Source of the DNA: Actinomycetes bacterium
GTDB lineage: Bacteria; Actinomycetota; Actinomycetes; Actinomycetales; Microbacteriaceae
Length of the DNA stretch: 15,792 nt
NCBI GenBank assembly: GCA_023457615.1
Contig: JAEWKY010000343.1
Location: 1-15,792 of the forward strand
Direction of reading: 5' to 3'
The notes below the pieces were generated by a model. That model was not told where the DNA came from and made no database searches. It saw only the letters and a program-made list of their open reading frames with translations. Shown in pieces: positions 1-6,489 of this stretch. The translations under genes and the position numbers were made by a program. The first letter of the stretch is position 1. Every line of letters begins with the position of its first letter.

Positions 1-26
1 TCCCGCGGCCGCTCTCGTCGTGTCGG

Positions 27-1118
27 CTAGCCCGCGTCGGCGGCGAGCTCCTTGACCGCGTCGACGTCGAAGTCGTTCGCGCCCTCGATGAACTCGTCGG
101 TCCAGAGCTGCTCGACCGTGATGCCCGGCTTGACCGTGCCCGCCGCGACCTGCAGCGAGTAGAAGGTCTGCACCTGCGCGTCGGTCGCGTATCCGTAGAG
201 CCCCTCGACCGGCCCGCTCGCCGCGAGGCGCGCGTTGATCGCGTTGAGACCAGCCTCACGGGCCTCGGCCTCGTCGACGCCCGTCGGGATCAGGTTGGGG
301 TACTCCTCCCAGCAGTCGTCGAGCGCCGCCTCGGGGTTCTCGCTCGCGAAGACGTAGGCCTTGTTCATGGCCCGCGTCATGCCGAGGGCGACCTCCGGGT
401 TCTCCTCCAGCCACTGCGTCTTGGCGACGTAGACGACCTGGAAGCCGAGAGCCTTGGACTCGTCCGTCTGGATGGTGCGCAGCTCCTGGCCCAGGCTCTT
501 GATGACCTCGTAGGCCGTGTCCCACAGGCCGAGAGCGTCGATCTGACCGCTCTGCAGCGCCGCGAGGGCCTCCGCGCCGAAGCCCGTCGGCAGGAACTCG
601 ATCGTGTCGGGGTCACCGCCCGCGAGCGCGACGAGACCCTTGGTGAAGGGGATCGAGCCGCTCTGCAGGCTCGGCACGCCGACCGTCTTGCCCTGGAGGT
701 CGAGGAAGTCCTCGATGTCGCTGTCGGGCAGCACCGCCGGGTAGGCGTAGCTGCCGGTCACGACGTTCGCGAACGCCTTGACCTGCTGACCGTTCGAGAT
801 CCCCGCCATGAGCGGCGACGTGCCGACGACGACGACGTCGCTGTGGCCGGTCTCGAGCGACTGGAGGGCGAGCACGCTGCCCTCGGCGACCTCGACCGTG
901 ACGGCGAGGCCCTCCTCCTCGAAGAACCCCTCCATGAGCGGAACGCAGTCGTAGACCACGGACTCGAGCGAGGCGGGCGCGGGCAGGGTGAGCGTGACGG
1001 GGATCAGCTCCCCGTCGCCGCCGGTGCTGCCGCCGTCACCCGACGGGGTAGTGCAGCCGACGAGTGCCACCGCGGCGATCGCGGCGACGACGCCGAGTGC
1101 CGATGCCTTTCTGGACAT
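27..1118 (-). CDS. ABC transporter substrate-binding lipoprotein, NMT1/SsuA/TauA type
   Basis: This 363-residue protein is the extracytoplasmic solute receptor of the importer whose permease and ATPase lie just upstream. It opens with a lipoprotein signal: basic MSRK, a hydrophobic stretch, and lipobox LVGC with the acylated Cys at 22, followed by a Gly/Ser/Asp linker. The mature part has the features of the NMT1/THI5-like periplasmic-binding fold: a region near GFFEEEGLAVTVE, VVVGTSPLMAGISNG, LQGKTVGVPSLQSGS and ALQSGQIDALGLWD. The start is fixed by AAAGGAG six bases before the ATG. It is the third gene of the operon, 65 bases after the permease. Known members bind sulfonates, nitrate, pyrimidine precursors or aromatic acids. 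The sequence does not identify the ligand; a small organic acid is my inference from the neighbouring catabolic genes. The family call is firm, the substrate unknown. Confidence 0.9.
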   Translation of the reverse strand: MSRKASALGVVAAIAAVALVGCTTPSGDGGSTGGDGELIPVTLTLPAPASLESVVYDCVPLMEGFFEEEGLAVTVEVAEGSVLALQSLETGHSDVVVVGTSPLMAGISNGQQVKAFANVVTGSYAYPAVLPDSDIEDFLDLQGKTVGVPSLQSGSIPFTKGLVALAGGDPDTIEFLPTGFGAEALAALQSGQIDALGLWDTAYEVIKSLGQELRTIQTDESKALGFQVVYVAKTQWLEENPEVALGMTRAMNKAYVFASENPEAALDDCWEEYPNLIPTGVDEAEAREAGLNAINARLAASGPVEGLYGYATDAQVQTFYSLQVAAGTVKPGITVEQLWTDEFIEGANDFDVDAVKELAADAG

Positions 1119-1183
1119 TCAAACTCCTTTGTTCGTTTCTTGGCGGGGGTGGCGAAGCCCAGGGGGTGACTCGCGGAGGAGCG

Positions 1184-2029
1184 TCAGCTCTTCTCGCGGG
1201 CCCAGAAGGTGGCGCGCTTCTCGAGCGCCTTCATGCTCAGGTTCACGGCGAGGCCGACGATCATGAGGATGATGAGGATGGCGAACACGCCGGGGACGTT
1301 GAACGACGCGCGCTGCTCGTTCATCATCGTGCCGAGACCGTCGCGGGCGCCCACGAACTCCGCGACGATCGCGCCGAGCACGGCGAAGATCGCGCTGACG
1401 TGCAGGCCGGCGAAGACGTAGGGCATCGAGCCGGGCAGCCGGATGTAGCGGAAGACCTGCCACTTCGTCGCCCCGAGCGCGACGGCGAGCTCCTGCCGGT
1501 CGCGGTCGCGCAGCCGGAGGCCCTGCAGCGTGTTGACGAGGATCGGGAAGAAGCAGACCACCACGACCACGGCGATCTTCGACTCGATGCCGAAGCCGAC
1601 CCAGATGATGATGAGCGGCGCGATCGCGATGAGCGGGGTCGACTGGAAGGCGACGATGTAGGGGAACAGGATGCGCTCGAGCCGCGGGAGCGAGGCGAGC
1701 AGCCCGCCCCCGACGAAGCCGAGCACGACGGCGATGAGGAATCCGACGAGTCCGGCCCACATCGAGTTGAGCAGCGGCTCCAGGTAGACGCCGCGCAGCA
1801 TCCCGTCCCAGAAGGCGTGGAAGATCGACGACGGCGGCGGCACGAGCAGCGTCGACACGGCGCCGGAGCGCGTGTAGATCTCGAGCCCGATCACGACGAC
1901 GACGAGCAGCAGGATGCTGAGGCCGGCGTTGACCAGGCGCGTGCGCGGCGAGGTCTTGCCGGCGGGGGTGATGTCGGTCGTGACGGCCTCGGTGACCGGG
2001 CCCTGGGTGTTGTTGAGGGAGGTGCTCAT
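1184..2029 (-). CDS. ABC transporter permease, NitT/TauT type
   Basis: This 281-residue inner-membrane protein forms the channel of the importer, probably as a homodimer. After a polar N-terminus of about 30 residues comes a first hydrophobic helix (SILLLVVVVIGLEIY). Further membrane segments follow, and then the cytoplasmic EAA-type coupling loop, seen as ELAVALGATKWQVFRYIRLP, which contacts the ATPase. Its closest known family is the SsuC/TauC/NrtB permeases (BPD_transp_1). I chose the ATG at 2029 because AGAGGA lies about nine bases upstream and overlaps the ATPase stop, with a 14-base gap between the genes. The frame stays open well upstream, but that part reads through the ATPase gene and is a shadow. 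It is very likely co-transcribed and translationally coupled with the ATPase. Confidence 0.92.
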   Translation of the reverse strand: MSTSLNNTQGPVTEAVTTDITPAGKTSPRTRLVNAGLSILLLVVVVIGLEIYTRSGAVSTLLVPPPSSIFHAFWDGMLRGVYLEPLLNSMWAGLVGFLIAVVLGFVGGGLLASLPRLERILFPYIVAFQSTPLIAIAPLIIIWVGFGIESKIAVVVVVCFFPILVNTLQGLRLRDRDRQELAVALGATKWQVFRYIRLPGSMPYVFAGLHVSAIFAVLGAIVAEFVGARDGLGTMMNEQRASFNVPGVFAILIILMIVGLAVNLSMKALEKRATFWAREKS

Positions 2030-2043
2030 CGGTGTCGTTCCTC

Positions 2044-2820
2044 TCAGCTCGCGGCGGCCAGGTCGAAGGAGTGCCGCACGCGCGTCTCGACGTCGCGGAA
2101 GTCCTCGCCGACGTAGCTCTCCTGGGTTCGGGGTCGGGACAGGTCGACGTCGATGATCTCCGCGATGCGGCCCGGGCGCGCGGCCATCGCGACGATGCGG
2201 TCGGAGAGGAAGACGGCCTCCGAGATGTTGTGGGTGACGAACATGATCGTCGCACCGGTGCGCTTGTGGATGTCCTGCAGGTCGATGTTGAGCTTCTCGC
2301 GGGTCATCGCGTCGAGCGCCCCGAAGGGCTCGTCCATGAAGATGATCTCCGGCTCGAGCACGAGCGCGCGCGCGATCGACACGCGCTGCTGCATGCCGCC
2401 GGAGAGCTCCCAGGGGTACTTCGACTCGGTGCCGGTGAGGTTGAGCATCTCGAGCAGCTCGGCCGCGCGAGTCTTCGCCACCCTCATGTCGGCCTTCTGG
2501 ATGACCGCCGGCAGCAGGATGTTGGCGAGCACGGTGCGCCACGGCAGGAGCGCGGCCGACTGGAAGACGACGCCCATCTTGCGCGGCGGGGGGTTCCCCG
2601 GGACGCCGTCGAAGCGCACGGTGCCGCTGGTCTGCGGCAGCAGGCCCGCGCAGATCTTCATGAGCGTCGTCTTGCCGCACCCGCTGGGGCCGATCACGCT
2701 GACGAACTCGCCGGCGCGGATGCTGAGGTTGACGTCGCTCAGGACGAGCGTGGAGTTGGCGGCGGCATCGACGTAGCTCTTGGAGACGTTGTCGACCGTG
2801 AGGAGGGCGTTCGCTGTCAT
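2044..2820 (-). CDS. ABC transporter ATP-binding protein, SsuB/TauB type
   Basis: This 258-residue cytoplasmic ATPase powers the importer. All nucleotide-binding motifs are intact: Walker A GPSGCGKT (44-51), Q-loop FQSAALLPW (Gln 87), signature LSGGMQQR (139-146), Walker B IIFMDEP (159-165) and the switch His in FVTHNISEA (197). The signature and the LLPW after the Q-loop are typical of nitrate/sulfonate/taurine importers. The start is ambiguous. Two adjacent ATGs (2823 and 2820) follow ACAGGA; I prefer 2820 because AGGA is better spaced and the protein begins MTANALLTVDNVSKSY as relatives do. An ATG at 2841 has no visible ribosome binding site. The gene is first in a three-gene operon and is preceded by a strong promoter with a paired operator. 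The family is certain, the start less so. Confidence 0.92.
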   Translation of the reverse strand: MTANALLTVDNVSKSYVDAAANSTLVLSDVNLSIRAGEFVSVIGPSGCGKTTLMKICAGLLPQTSGTVRFDGVPGNPPPRKMGVVFQSAALLPWRTVLANILLPAVIQKADMRVAKTRAAELLEMLNLTGTESKYPWELSGGMQQRVSIARALVLEPEIIFMDEPFGALDAMTREKLNIDLQDIHKRTGATIMFVTHNISEAVFLSDRIVAMAARPGRIAEIIDVDLSRPRTQESYVGEDFRDVETRVRHSFDLAAAS

Positions 2821-2878
2821 CATTCCTGTCTTCGTTGACATTCGAGTCGCGCGGGGTTCGAGACTCGGTGCTCTCAGG

Positions 2879-2907
2879 ATGCTACGGCAGGATATTCGAA
2901 TCGTCAA
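2879..2907 (-). promoter_or_regulatory. Promoter of the ABC importer operon
   Basis: On the minus strand TTGACG (2902-2907) is followed by a 17-base spacer and TAGCAT (2879-2884). That is a good housekeeping-sigma promoter fitting the actinobacterial TANNNT -10. The predicted RNA start is near 2872, giving a leader of about 50 bases. The -35 lies exactly in the loop of the inverted repeat at 2885-2928, and the spacer is exactly its left arm, so a protein bound there should block RNA polymerase. Confidence 0.72.
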
Positions 2908-2928
2908 CGCTATTCGAATATCCTGCCG
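2885..2928. promoter_or_regulatory. Long paired TTCGAA operator, site 1 (importer operon)
   Basis: This is a perfect 17-base inverted repeat: CGGCAGGATATTCGAAT (2885-2901) and its reverse complement (2912-2928), with a ten-base centre. Each arm contains TTCGAA, itself a palindrome (2895-2900 and 2913-2918), giving the pattern TTCGAA-N12-TTCGAA. It overlaps the importer promoter. It could fold as a hairpin, but no T-run follows on either strand, so I read it as an operator and not a terminator. It is the most extended copy of a motif found five times in the window. Confidence 0.75.
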
Positions 2929-2943
2929 CTGATCTGTTACGCC

Positions 2944-4584
2944 TCAGCCGCCCTGGCCCACGAAACGGGCCGCGGGGGCGTCGAGCGACGCCGCGAGCTC
3001 GCGCTTGAGGATCTTGCCGCTCTCCGTCATCGGCCAGGAGTCGACCTCGAACACGTCGCGCGGCACCTTGAAGCTCGCCACGAGCGACGCGCAGTGCGCG
3101 ATGATCGCCGCCGCGTCGAAGGTCGCTCCGGGGTGCATCGAGACGAACGCCACGGGCACCTGGCCCAGCCTCTCGTCCGGCCTCCCGACGACGGCGACCT
3201 CGGCGACGCCGTCGGCCGTGCGGACGACCCGCTCGACCTCGGCCGCCGAGACGTTCTCTCCCCCGGGCTTGATCATGTCCTTGATCCGGTCGACGAAGTA
3301 GAGGTTGCCGTCGGCGTCGAGGCGCCCGATGTCGCCGGTGTGGAACCAGCCGTCGGCGTCGATCGCCTCCCGCGTGGCCTCCTCGTTGCGGTAGTAGCCG
3401 ATCATCACCGACCAGCCCCGGACGACGATCTCGCCCTCGACATCCGGGTCCGTGGTCACGGGCCCGCCCTCGCCGGGGCGGATGCCGACCTCGACCCCGG
3501 GGATCGGGCGCCCGCAGGAGTAGAGCCAGACGTCCTCGGGATCGTCGAGCGAGTTGATCGTCGTCGTGCCCGCGGTCTCGGTGAGGCCGTAGATCGTCGT
3601 CATGACCGGCACCCCCATCTCGCGGCTGATCACCTTGCGGAGCTCCGGCGTGCCGCCCGACCACGCCTTGGTGAGCGACGCGAAGAACTCGGGCCGGTAG
3701 TCGGGATGGGCGATCTCCATCGCGTACATCGCCGCCTGCCCCGTGCGCACCGTGCAGGCGTACTTGGGCACGAGCGCGAACACCGCCTCGGGCGAGTACC
3801 GCTCCGGCACGATCATCGTCGGCGACGCGCCGAGCGCCATGAGCGTCGTGGCCACCGACCCGCCGACGTGGTACATCGGCTGGGTCGAGAAATACACGTC
3901 GTCGGGGGTCACCGCCATCCGCTCGGCCAGGTACCAGGTGGCGCCGAGCGAGGAGCGGCTGTCGAGGAGCGCGCCCTTGGGGAAGGCGCTCGTGCCCGAC
4001 GTGAACTGCAGGAGGACCGGATCGTCGGCGCGTCCCGCGAGCAGCGGCTGCGGCGAGTGCTCGCCCAGGGCGAGGAGCTCGGCCCAGGTGCGCCGAGCGC
4101 CGGAACCCCGCGTCGCCGCCGGCTCCAGGTCGAGGTGCGGCCGCTCGAGGGTGATCATCTCGATCGACCGGCCCTCGAGGGCGGCGGTGACCAGCTCGAC
4201 GTAGTCCGTCTTGTGGTAGCTCTCGATGAGCACGATCGCCCGCGGTTCGGCGAGCCCGAGCACGAAGCCGATCTCGTCCCGGCGGTACCGGGTGTTGATC
4301 GGCACGATCAGGGCGCCGAGGTGGCTGCACGCCGTCTGCAGGATCGGCCACATCGCGCTGCCCGGGGCGAGGGCGGCGACGCGATCGCCCTTCGCGACCC
4401 CCAGCGCCGCGAGCCCGGCGGCCACGCGGTGCGAGGCCTCCCGCCACTGCGCGAAGGTCAGCGCCTGATGCCAGTCCGCTCCCTCGAAGTGGAAGGCCGT
4501 GCGATCGCCGAGGCGGTGGTGCGCGCGCTCGAGCGCCTCCGCCCAGGAGTAGTCGAGGATCTCGGCGAGTGGGGTGTCGGACAT
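2944..4584 (-). CDS. AMP-forming acyl-CoA synthetase / ligase
   Basis: This 546-residue enzyme of the ANL superfamily should activate a carboxylic acid with ATP to an acyl-adenylate and then to its CoA thioester in the cytoplasm. Motifs are intact: phosphate-binding FTSGTSAFPKG (194-204), a variant of the usual FTSGTTGxPKG; YGLTE (332-336); WFHTGD (413-418); the hinge region DRIKDMIKPGGENV; and catalytic Lys 524 in ESGKILKREL. Length and layout match medium-chain and aryl-acid ligases. The ATG at 4584 is set by AGGAG six bases upstream; the frame is open further upstream but runs into denD. It has its own promoter and TTCGAA operator, and is followed 120 bases later by the importer operon. 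The substrate cannot be read from sequence. It may be the imported acid or a breakdown product, which is inference. Confidence 0.9.
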   Translation of the reverse strand: MSDTPLAEILDYSWAEALERAHHRLGDRTAFHFEGADWHQALTFAQWREASHRVAAGLAALGVAKGDRVAALAPGSAMWPILQTACSHLGALIVPINTRYRRDEIGFVLGLAEPRAIVLIESYHKTDYVELVTAALEGRSIEMITLERPHLDLEPAATRGSGARRTWAELLALGEHSPQPLLAGRADDPVLLQFTSGTSAFPKGALLDSRSSLGATWYLAERMAVTPDDVYFSTQPMYHVGGSVATTLMALGASPTMIVPERYSPEAVFALVPKYACTVRTGQAAMYAMEIAHPDYRPEFFASLTKAWSGGTPELRKVISREMGVPVMTTIYGLTETAGTTTINSLDDPEDVWLYSCGRPIPGVEVGIRPGEGGPVTTDPDVEGEIVVRGWSVMIGYYRNEEATREAIDADGWFHTGDIGRLDADGNLYFVDRIKDMIKPGGENVSAAEVERVVRTADGVAEVAVVGRPDERLGQVPVAFVSMHPGATFDAAAIIAHCASLVASFKVPRDVFEVDSWPMTESGKILKRELAASLDAPAARFVGQGG

Positions 4585-4636
4585 GGGGCTCCTGTCATGG
4601 GCCGTCCGGCCGTCGTCGGCCCCCGGCGAGAATATC

Positions 4637-4665
4637 ATTCTTCCGTTCGGATTCGAAAGTGTCCT
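4637..4665 (-). promoter_or_regulatory. Candidate promoter of the acyl-CoA ligase gene
   Basis: On the minus strand AGGACA (4660-4665), a 17-base spacer and AAGAAT (4637-4642) form a weak promoter. It lies between and across the halves of the TTCGAA operator, in roughly the same geometry as the importer promoter. Neither hexamer is close to consensus, so the exact start is uncertain. Its placement in the 101-base gap between denD and the ligase is the main support. Confidence 0.4.
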
Positions 4666-4678
4666 ACTATTCGAATCC
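4649..4678. promoter_or_regulatory. Paired TTCGAA operator, site 2 (ligase gene)
   Basis: The arms GGATTCGAA (4649-4657) and TTCGAATCC (4670-4678) are perfect inverted repeats. The two TTCGAA cores are separated by 12 bases, exactly as in site 1. The site lies a few bases downstream of the denD stop and upstream of the ligase, overlapping its candidate -35. Confidence 0.65.
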
Positions 4679-4685
4679 AGCGGGT

Positions 4686-5621
4686 TCAACCCGCGAGGTG
4701 AGCACGGACGACGTCGTCGAACGACGCCTCCGTCGTGAGCCCGAGCTGGTCGGCGCGAAGCGTGGCGAAGCGTGCCGGCCAGCTCGCCACGATCGCCTCG
4801 ATCGCGGCGTCGCGCTCCCAGCGGATGAGGCTGCTCGTCGAGGCGCCGGTGACACGGTCGAGCGACGCCGCCATCTCCCGCGGCGTCGTCACGAGACCCG
4901 GGAGGTTCATCGCCGTCAGGCTCCCCCACGCCTCGTCGGAGGCCGACGCCGCGGCGAGGATGCCGTCGACGGTCGCGCGCGGCGACGAGATGACGATCGG
5001 GAGGTCGGGATCGACGGGGCACACCGACTCGATCCCGGCGAGCGGCTCGCGGATGATCCCCGAGACGAAGCTCGACGCCGCGGCGTTCGGCGCTCCCGGT
5101 CGCACGGCGACGGTCATGAGGCGCACCGACCGAGCCCGGATGAGTCCGCGGCGCGCGTAGTCGGCGACGAGCTGCTCGCCGATGAACTTCTGGATGCCGT
5201 AGCTCGACTGCGGTCGCGGCAGGGTGTCGTCGTCGACGACCGCGGGCGGCTCGTGCCACGGGTCGCGTCCGAAGACGGCGAGCGAGCTCGAGAACACGAC
5301 CGTCGGGCGCGTGCCCCAGTCCCGGGCGCGCTCGAGCATCGCGCGCGTCGCGTCGACGTTGACCCGCATCCCGAGGTCGAGGTCGCGCTCGGCCGCGCTG
5401 CTCACGACGGCCGCCAGGTGCACGACGAGGTCGGCGGGCTCGAGCGCGGGCACCGTGTCCGCGAGGTCGCCCACCCGGACCTCGACCCGGGGGTCGTCCC
5501 CGAGGTCGTCGCGCGGCGCGGCCAGGTCGACGAGCGTTACCCGCTCGGCGCCCCCGTCGAGCAGGCGGCGGGCCACGAGCTCGCCCAGGAACCCCGCGCC
5601 GCCGGTCACGATGGCCTTCAT
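4686..5621 (-). CDS. denD: D-erythronate dehydrogenase-like NAD-dependent epimerase/dehydratase family protein
   Basis: This 311-residue cytoplasmic enzyme is an extended short-chain dehydrogenase. It shows the NAD-binding glycine motif GGAGFLG (7-13), an acidic VD at the end of strand 2 (favouring NAD), SSS (111-113) and the YxxxK pair Tyr 141/Lys 145 in SYGIQKFIGE. The later segment RPGAPNAAASSFVSGIIREP, then AGIESVCPV, is characteristic of DenD, which oxidises D-erythronate to 2-dehydro-D-erythronate. The ATG at 5621 has GAGGAGG five bases upstream; an in-frame ATG 16 codons earlier has no binding site and lies in the operator region. It is divergent from the GntR gene, and the ligase follows on the same strand after 101 bases. 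A DUF1537 kinase nearby supports an acid-sugar role. The precise substrate (erythronate or another aldonate) is not proven. Confidence 0.82.
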   Translation of the reverse strand: MKAIVTGGAGFLGELVARRLLDGGAERVTLVDLAAPRDDLGDDPRVEVRVGDLADTVPALEPADLVVHLAAVVSSAAERDLDLGMRVNVDATRAMLERARDWGTRPTVVFSSSLAVFGRDPWHEPPAVVDDDTLPRPQSSYGIQKFIGEQLVADYARRGLIRARSVRLMTVAVRPGAPNAAASSFVSGIIREPLAGIESVCPVDPDLPIVISSPRATVDGILAAASASDEAWGSLTAMNLPGLVTTPREMAASLDRVTGASTSSLIRWERDAAIEAIVASWPARFATLRADQLGLTTEASFDDVVRAHLAG

Positions 5622-5634
5622 GCGGCCCTCCTCA

Positions 5635-5659
5635 TTCGTAGATGGAAAGTGGTTTCGAA
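5635..5659. promoter_or_regulatory. Degenerate TTCGAA operator, site 3 (denD/gntR intergenic)
   Basis: TTCGTA (5635-5640) and TTCGAA (5654-5659) are separated by 13 bases. That is the same spacing as the perfect kinase site, with one mismatch. It lies just upstream of the denD ribosome binding site and would cover its transcription start. Alone it would be unconvincing; it counts because it repeats the spacing and location of the other copies. Confidence 0.45.
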
Positions 5660-5663
5660 GATA
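5658..5663 (-). promoter_or_regulatory. Candidate -10 element for denD
   Basis: TATCTT on the minus strand fits the TANNNT -10 pattern and would start RNA about 30 bases before the denD ATG. I see no convincing -35 at 16-18 bases. The palindrome at 5671-5688 occupies that position, which would fit regulation there. Confidence 0.35.
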
Positions 5664-5670
5664 CGCCACA

Positions 5671-5688
5671 TCGCAGAACCATCTGCGA
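5671..5688. promoter_or_regulatory. Palindrome TCGCAGA-N4-TCTGCGA between denD and gntR
   Basis: This is a perfect inverted repeat of seven-base arms (5671-5677 and 5682-5688) around ACCA. It sits between two divergent genes, over the likely -35 region of both. GntR/FCD proteins commonly bind such a short palindrome in their own promoter, so this is an alternative or additional operator for the adjacent regulator. Its sequence is unlike the TTCGAA sites. It occurs only once here as far as I can see. Confidence 0.5.
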
Positions 5689-5707
5689 CTTAGCGAAAGC
5701 GCGGTGC

Positions 5708-5713
5708 TACCCT
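5708..5713 (+). promoter_or_regulatory. Candidate -10 for a leaderless gntR transcript
   Basis: TACCCT fits TANNNT and ends six bases before the GTG at 5720. RNA would therefore begin at or very near the start codon, a common arrangement in Actinobacteria. No Shine-Dalgarno sequence precedes the GTG, which agrees with leaderless translation. Confidence 0.5.
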
Positions 5714-5719
5714 GGGCGG

Positions 5720-6406
5720 GTGAAGAGCGGCCCGGCGAAAGACACCATGGCGGTGGCGGTGCGCGACCGCATGCGCGCCGACATCCTCGGGGCCCGGCTC
5801 AAGCCGGGACAGCGCCTGATGTTCGCCGAGCTCAGCGAGCGCTACGGCGTGAGCGTCGGCGTCACGCGCGAGGCCCTCACCTGGCTCTCCAGCCAGGGGC
5901 TCGTCAAGGCCGTCGCCCACCAGGGCTACATGGTCACGCCGCTGAGCGTCGCCGAGCTCGACGAGCTGACCGACGCGCGCCTGCTCGTCGAGCCGCAGGT
6001 GCTCAAGCTGTCGATCGCCAACGGCGACACCGACTGGGAGGGCCTGATCGTGGCGGCACACCACGTGCTGAGCCGCACCCCCTCGTCGGCGGAGGGGTCC
6101 GACCCCGACGACGACAGCGCCCAGGACGCCTGGGCGGAGACGCACGCGGCGTACCACGAGGCCCTGTTCTCGGCCTGCCAGAACGCCCGGCTCATGCAGA
6201 TCGTGCGCACGTTCTCGGAAGAGGCCGCGCTCTATCGGCGCTGGTCGGTGTCGCTCGGCCACATCAACCACGAGGCGGCGGCCGAGCACCGCGCGCTGCT
6301 CGAGCACTCCCTCGCCCGGGAGGCCGACAAGGCCGCCGACGTGCTGCGCGAGCACATCTCGCACACGCGTCAGATGCTCAAGGAGTACGTCGACGAAGAG
6401 GGCTGA
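5720..6406 (+). CDS. GntR-family transcriptional regulator, FCD subfamily
   Basis: This 228-residue DNA-binding regulator has an N-terminal winged helix at about residues 10-73, with recognition region RYGVSVGVTREALTWLSSQG and wing AVAHQGYMVTP. The C-terminal part (about 80-225) is a helical FCD ligand domain. It has the expected His residues in AAYHEALF (146), EHRALLEH (190) and REHISHTRQ (212), which in this family bind a metal that helps hold an organic-acid effector. I place the start at GTG 5720, apparently leaderless; ATG 5747 (219 residues) is a possible alternative. It is divergent from denD, and the kinase follows after 83 bases with its own promoter overlapping the regulator's stop. 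It is the only transcription factor in the island, so it is the best candidate to bind the TTCGAA elements, the nearby palindrome, or both. Confidence 0.88.
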   Translation: MKSGPAKDTMAVAVRDRMRADILGARLKPGQRLMFAELSERYGVSVGVTREALTWLSSQGLVKAVAHQGYMVTPLSVAELDELTDARLLVEPQVLKLSIANGDTDWEGLIVAAHHVLSRTPSSAEGSDPDDDSAQDAWAETHAAYHEALFSACQNARLMQIVRTFSEEAALYRRWSVSLGHINHEAAAEHRALLEHSLAREADKAADVLREHISHTRQMLKEYVDEEG

Positions 6407-6433
6407 TTCGAACTTGTCTTGACAATTCGAATC
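6405..6433. promoter_or_regulatory. Paired TTCGAA operator, site 4 (kinase gene)
   Basis: GATTCGAA (6405-6412) and TTCGAATC (6426-6433) are perfect inverted repeats with 13 bases between the TTCGAA cores. The left half begins inside the gntR stop codon. A consensus -35 (TTGACA) lies in the centre, one base before the right half, as in site 1. Confidence 0.68.
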
Positions 6434-6447
6434 TTCGCTGCTCGGAT
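6419..6447 (+). promoter_or_regulatory. Promoter of the four-carbon acid sugar kinase gene
   Basis: A perfect TTGACA (6419-6424) is followed after 17 bases by TCGGAT (6442-6447), a poor -10. GGATAG, two bases further on, is an alternative. The -35 position between the operator halves mirrors the importer promoter, which supports it. Predicted leader about 35 bases. Confidence 0.5.
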
Positions 6448-6489
6448 AGCTCCGACGGCGGCGCCGTCCGTGCGTCGAAGGAGCGAGAG

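Noticed and set aside
1119..1183. A possible regulatory hairpin or terminator between permease and binding-protein genes.
   Set aside because: Only G-runs and a normal ribosome binding site are visible; no stable symmetric stem, so it appears to be an ordinary within-operon spacer.
1064..2116. A plus-strand open frame opposite the importer permease.
   Set aside because: Asp/Glu/His/Arg-rich shadow of the permease gene with no recognisable domain.
2843..2867. A small inverted repeat CGAGTC...GACTCG in the leader of the importer operon as an attenuator or riboswitch.
   Set aside because: Arms of only six bases with a 13-base loop, no conserved riboswitch features and no T-run; expected by chance in this base composition.
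2885..2928. The 17-base inverted repeat as a Rho-independent terminator for the ligase gene.
   Set aside because: No T-run follows on either strand, the repeat contains the motif found at other promoters, and it overlaps a good promoter.
3094..4701. A plus-strand open frame of over 500 codons opposite the acyl-CoA ligase.
   Set aside because: Same high-GC shadow effect; no motif, no ribosome binding site, and the minus-strand ligase has every expected catalytic motif.
5622..5669. A 16-codon N-terminal extension of DenD from an ATG at 5669.
   Set aside because: The extension has no ribosome binding site and no family similarity, while the ATG at 5621 has GAGGAGG and begins directly with the NAD-binding strand.
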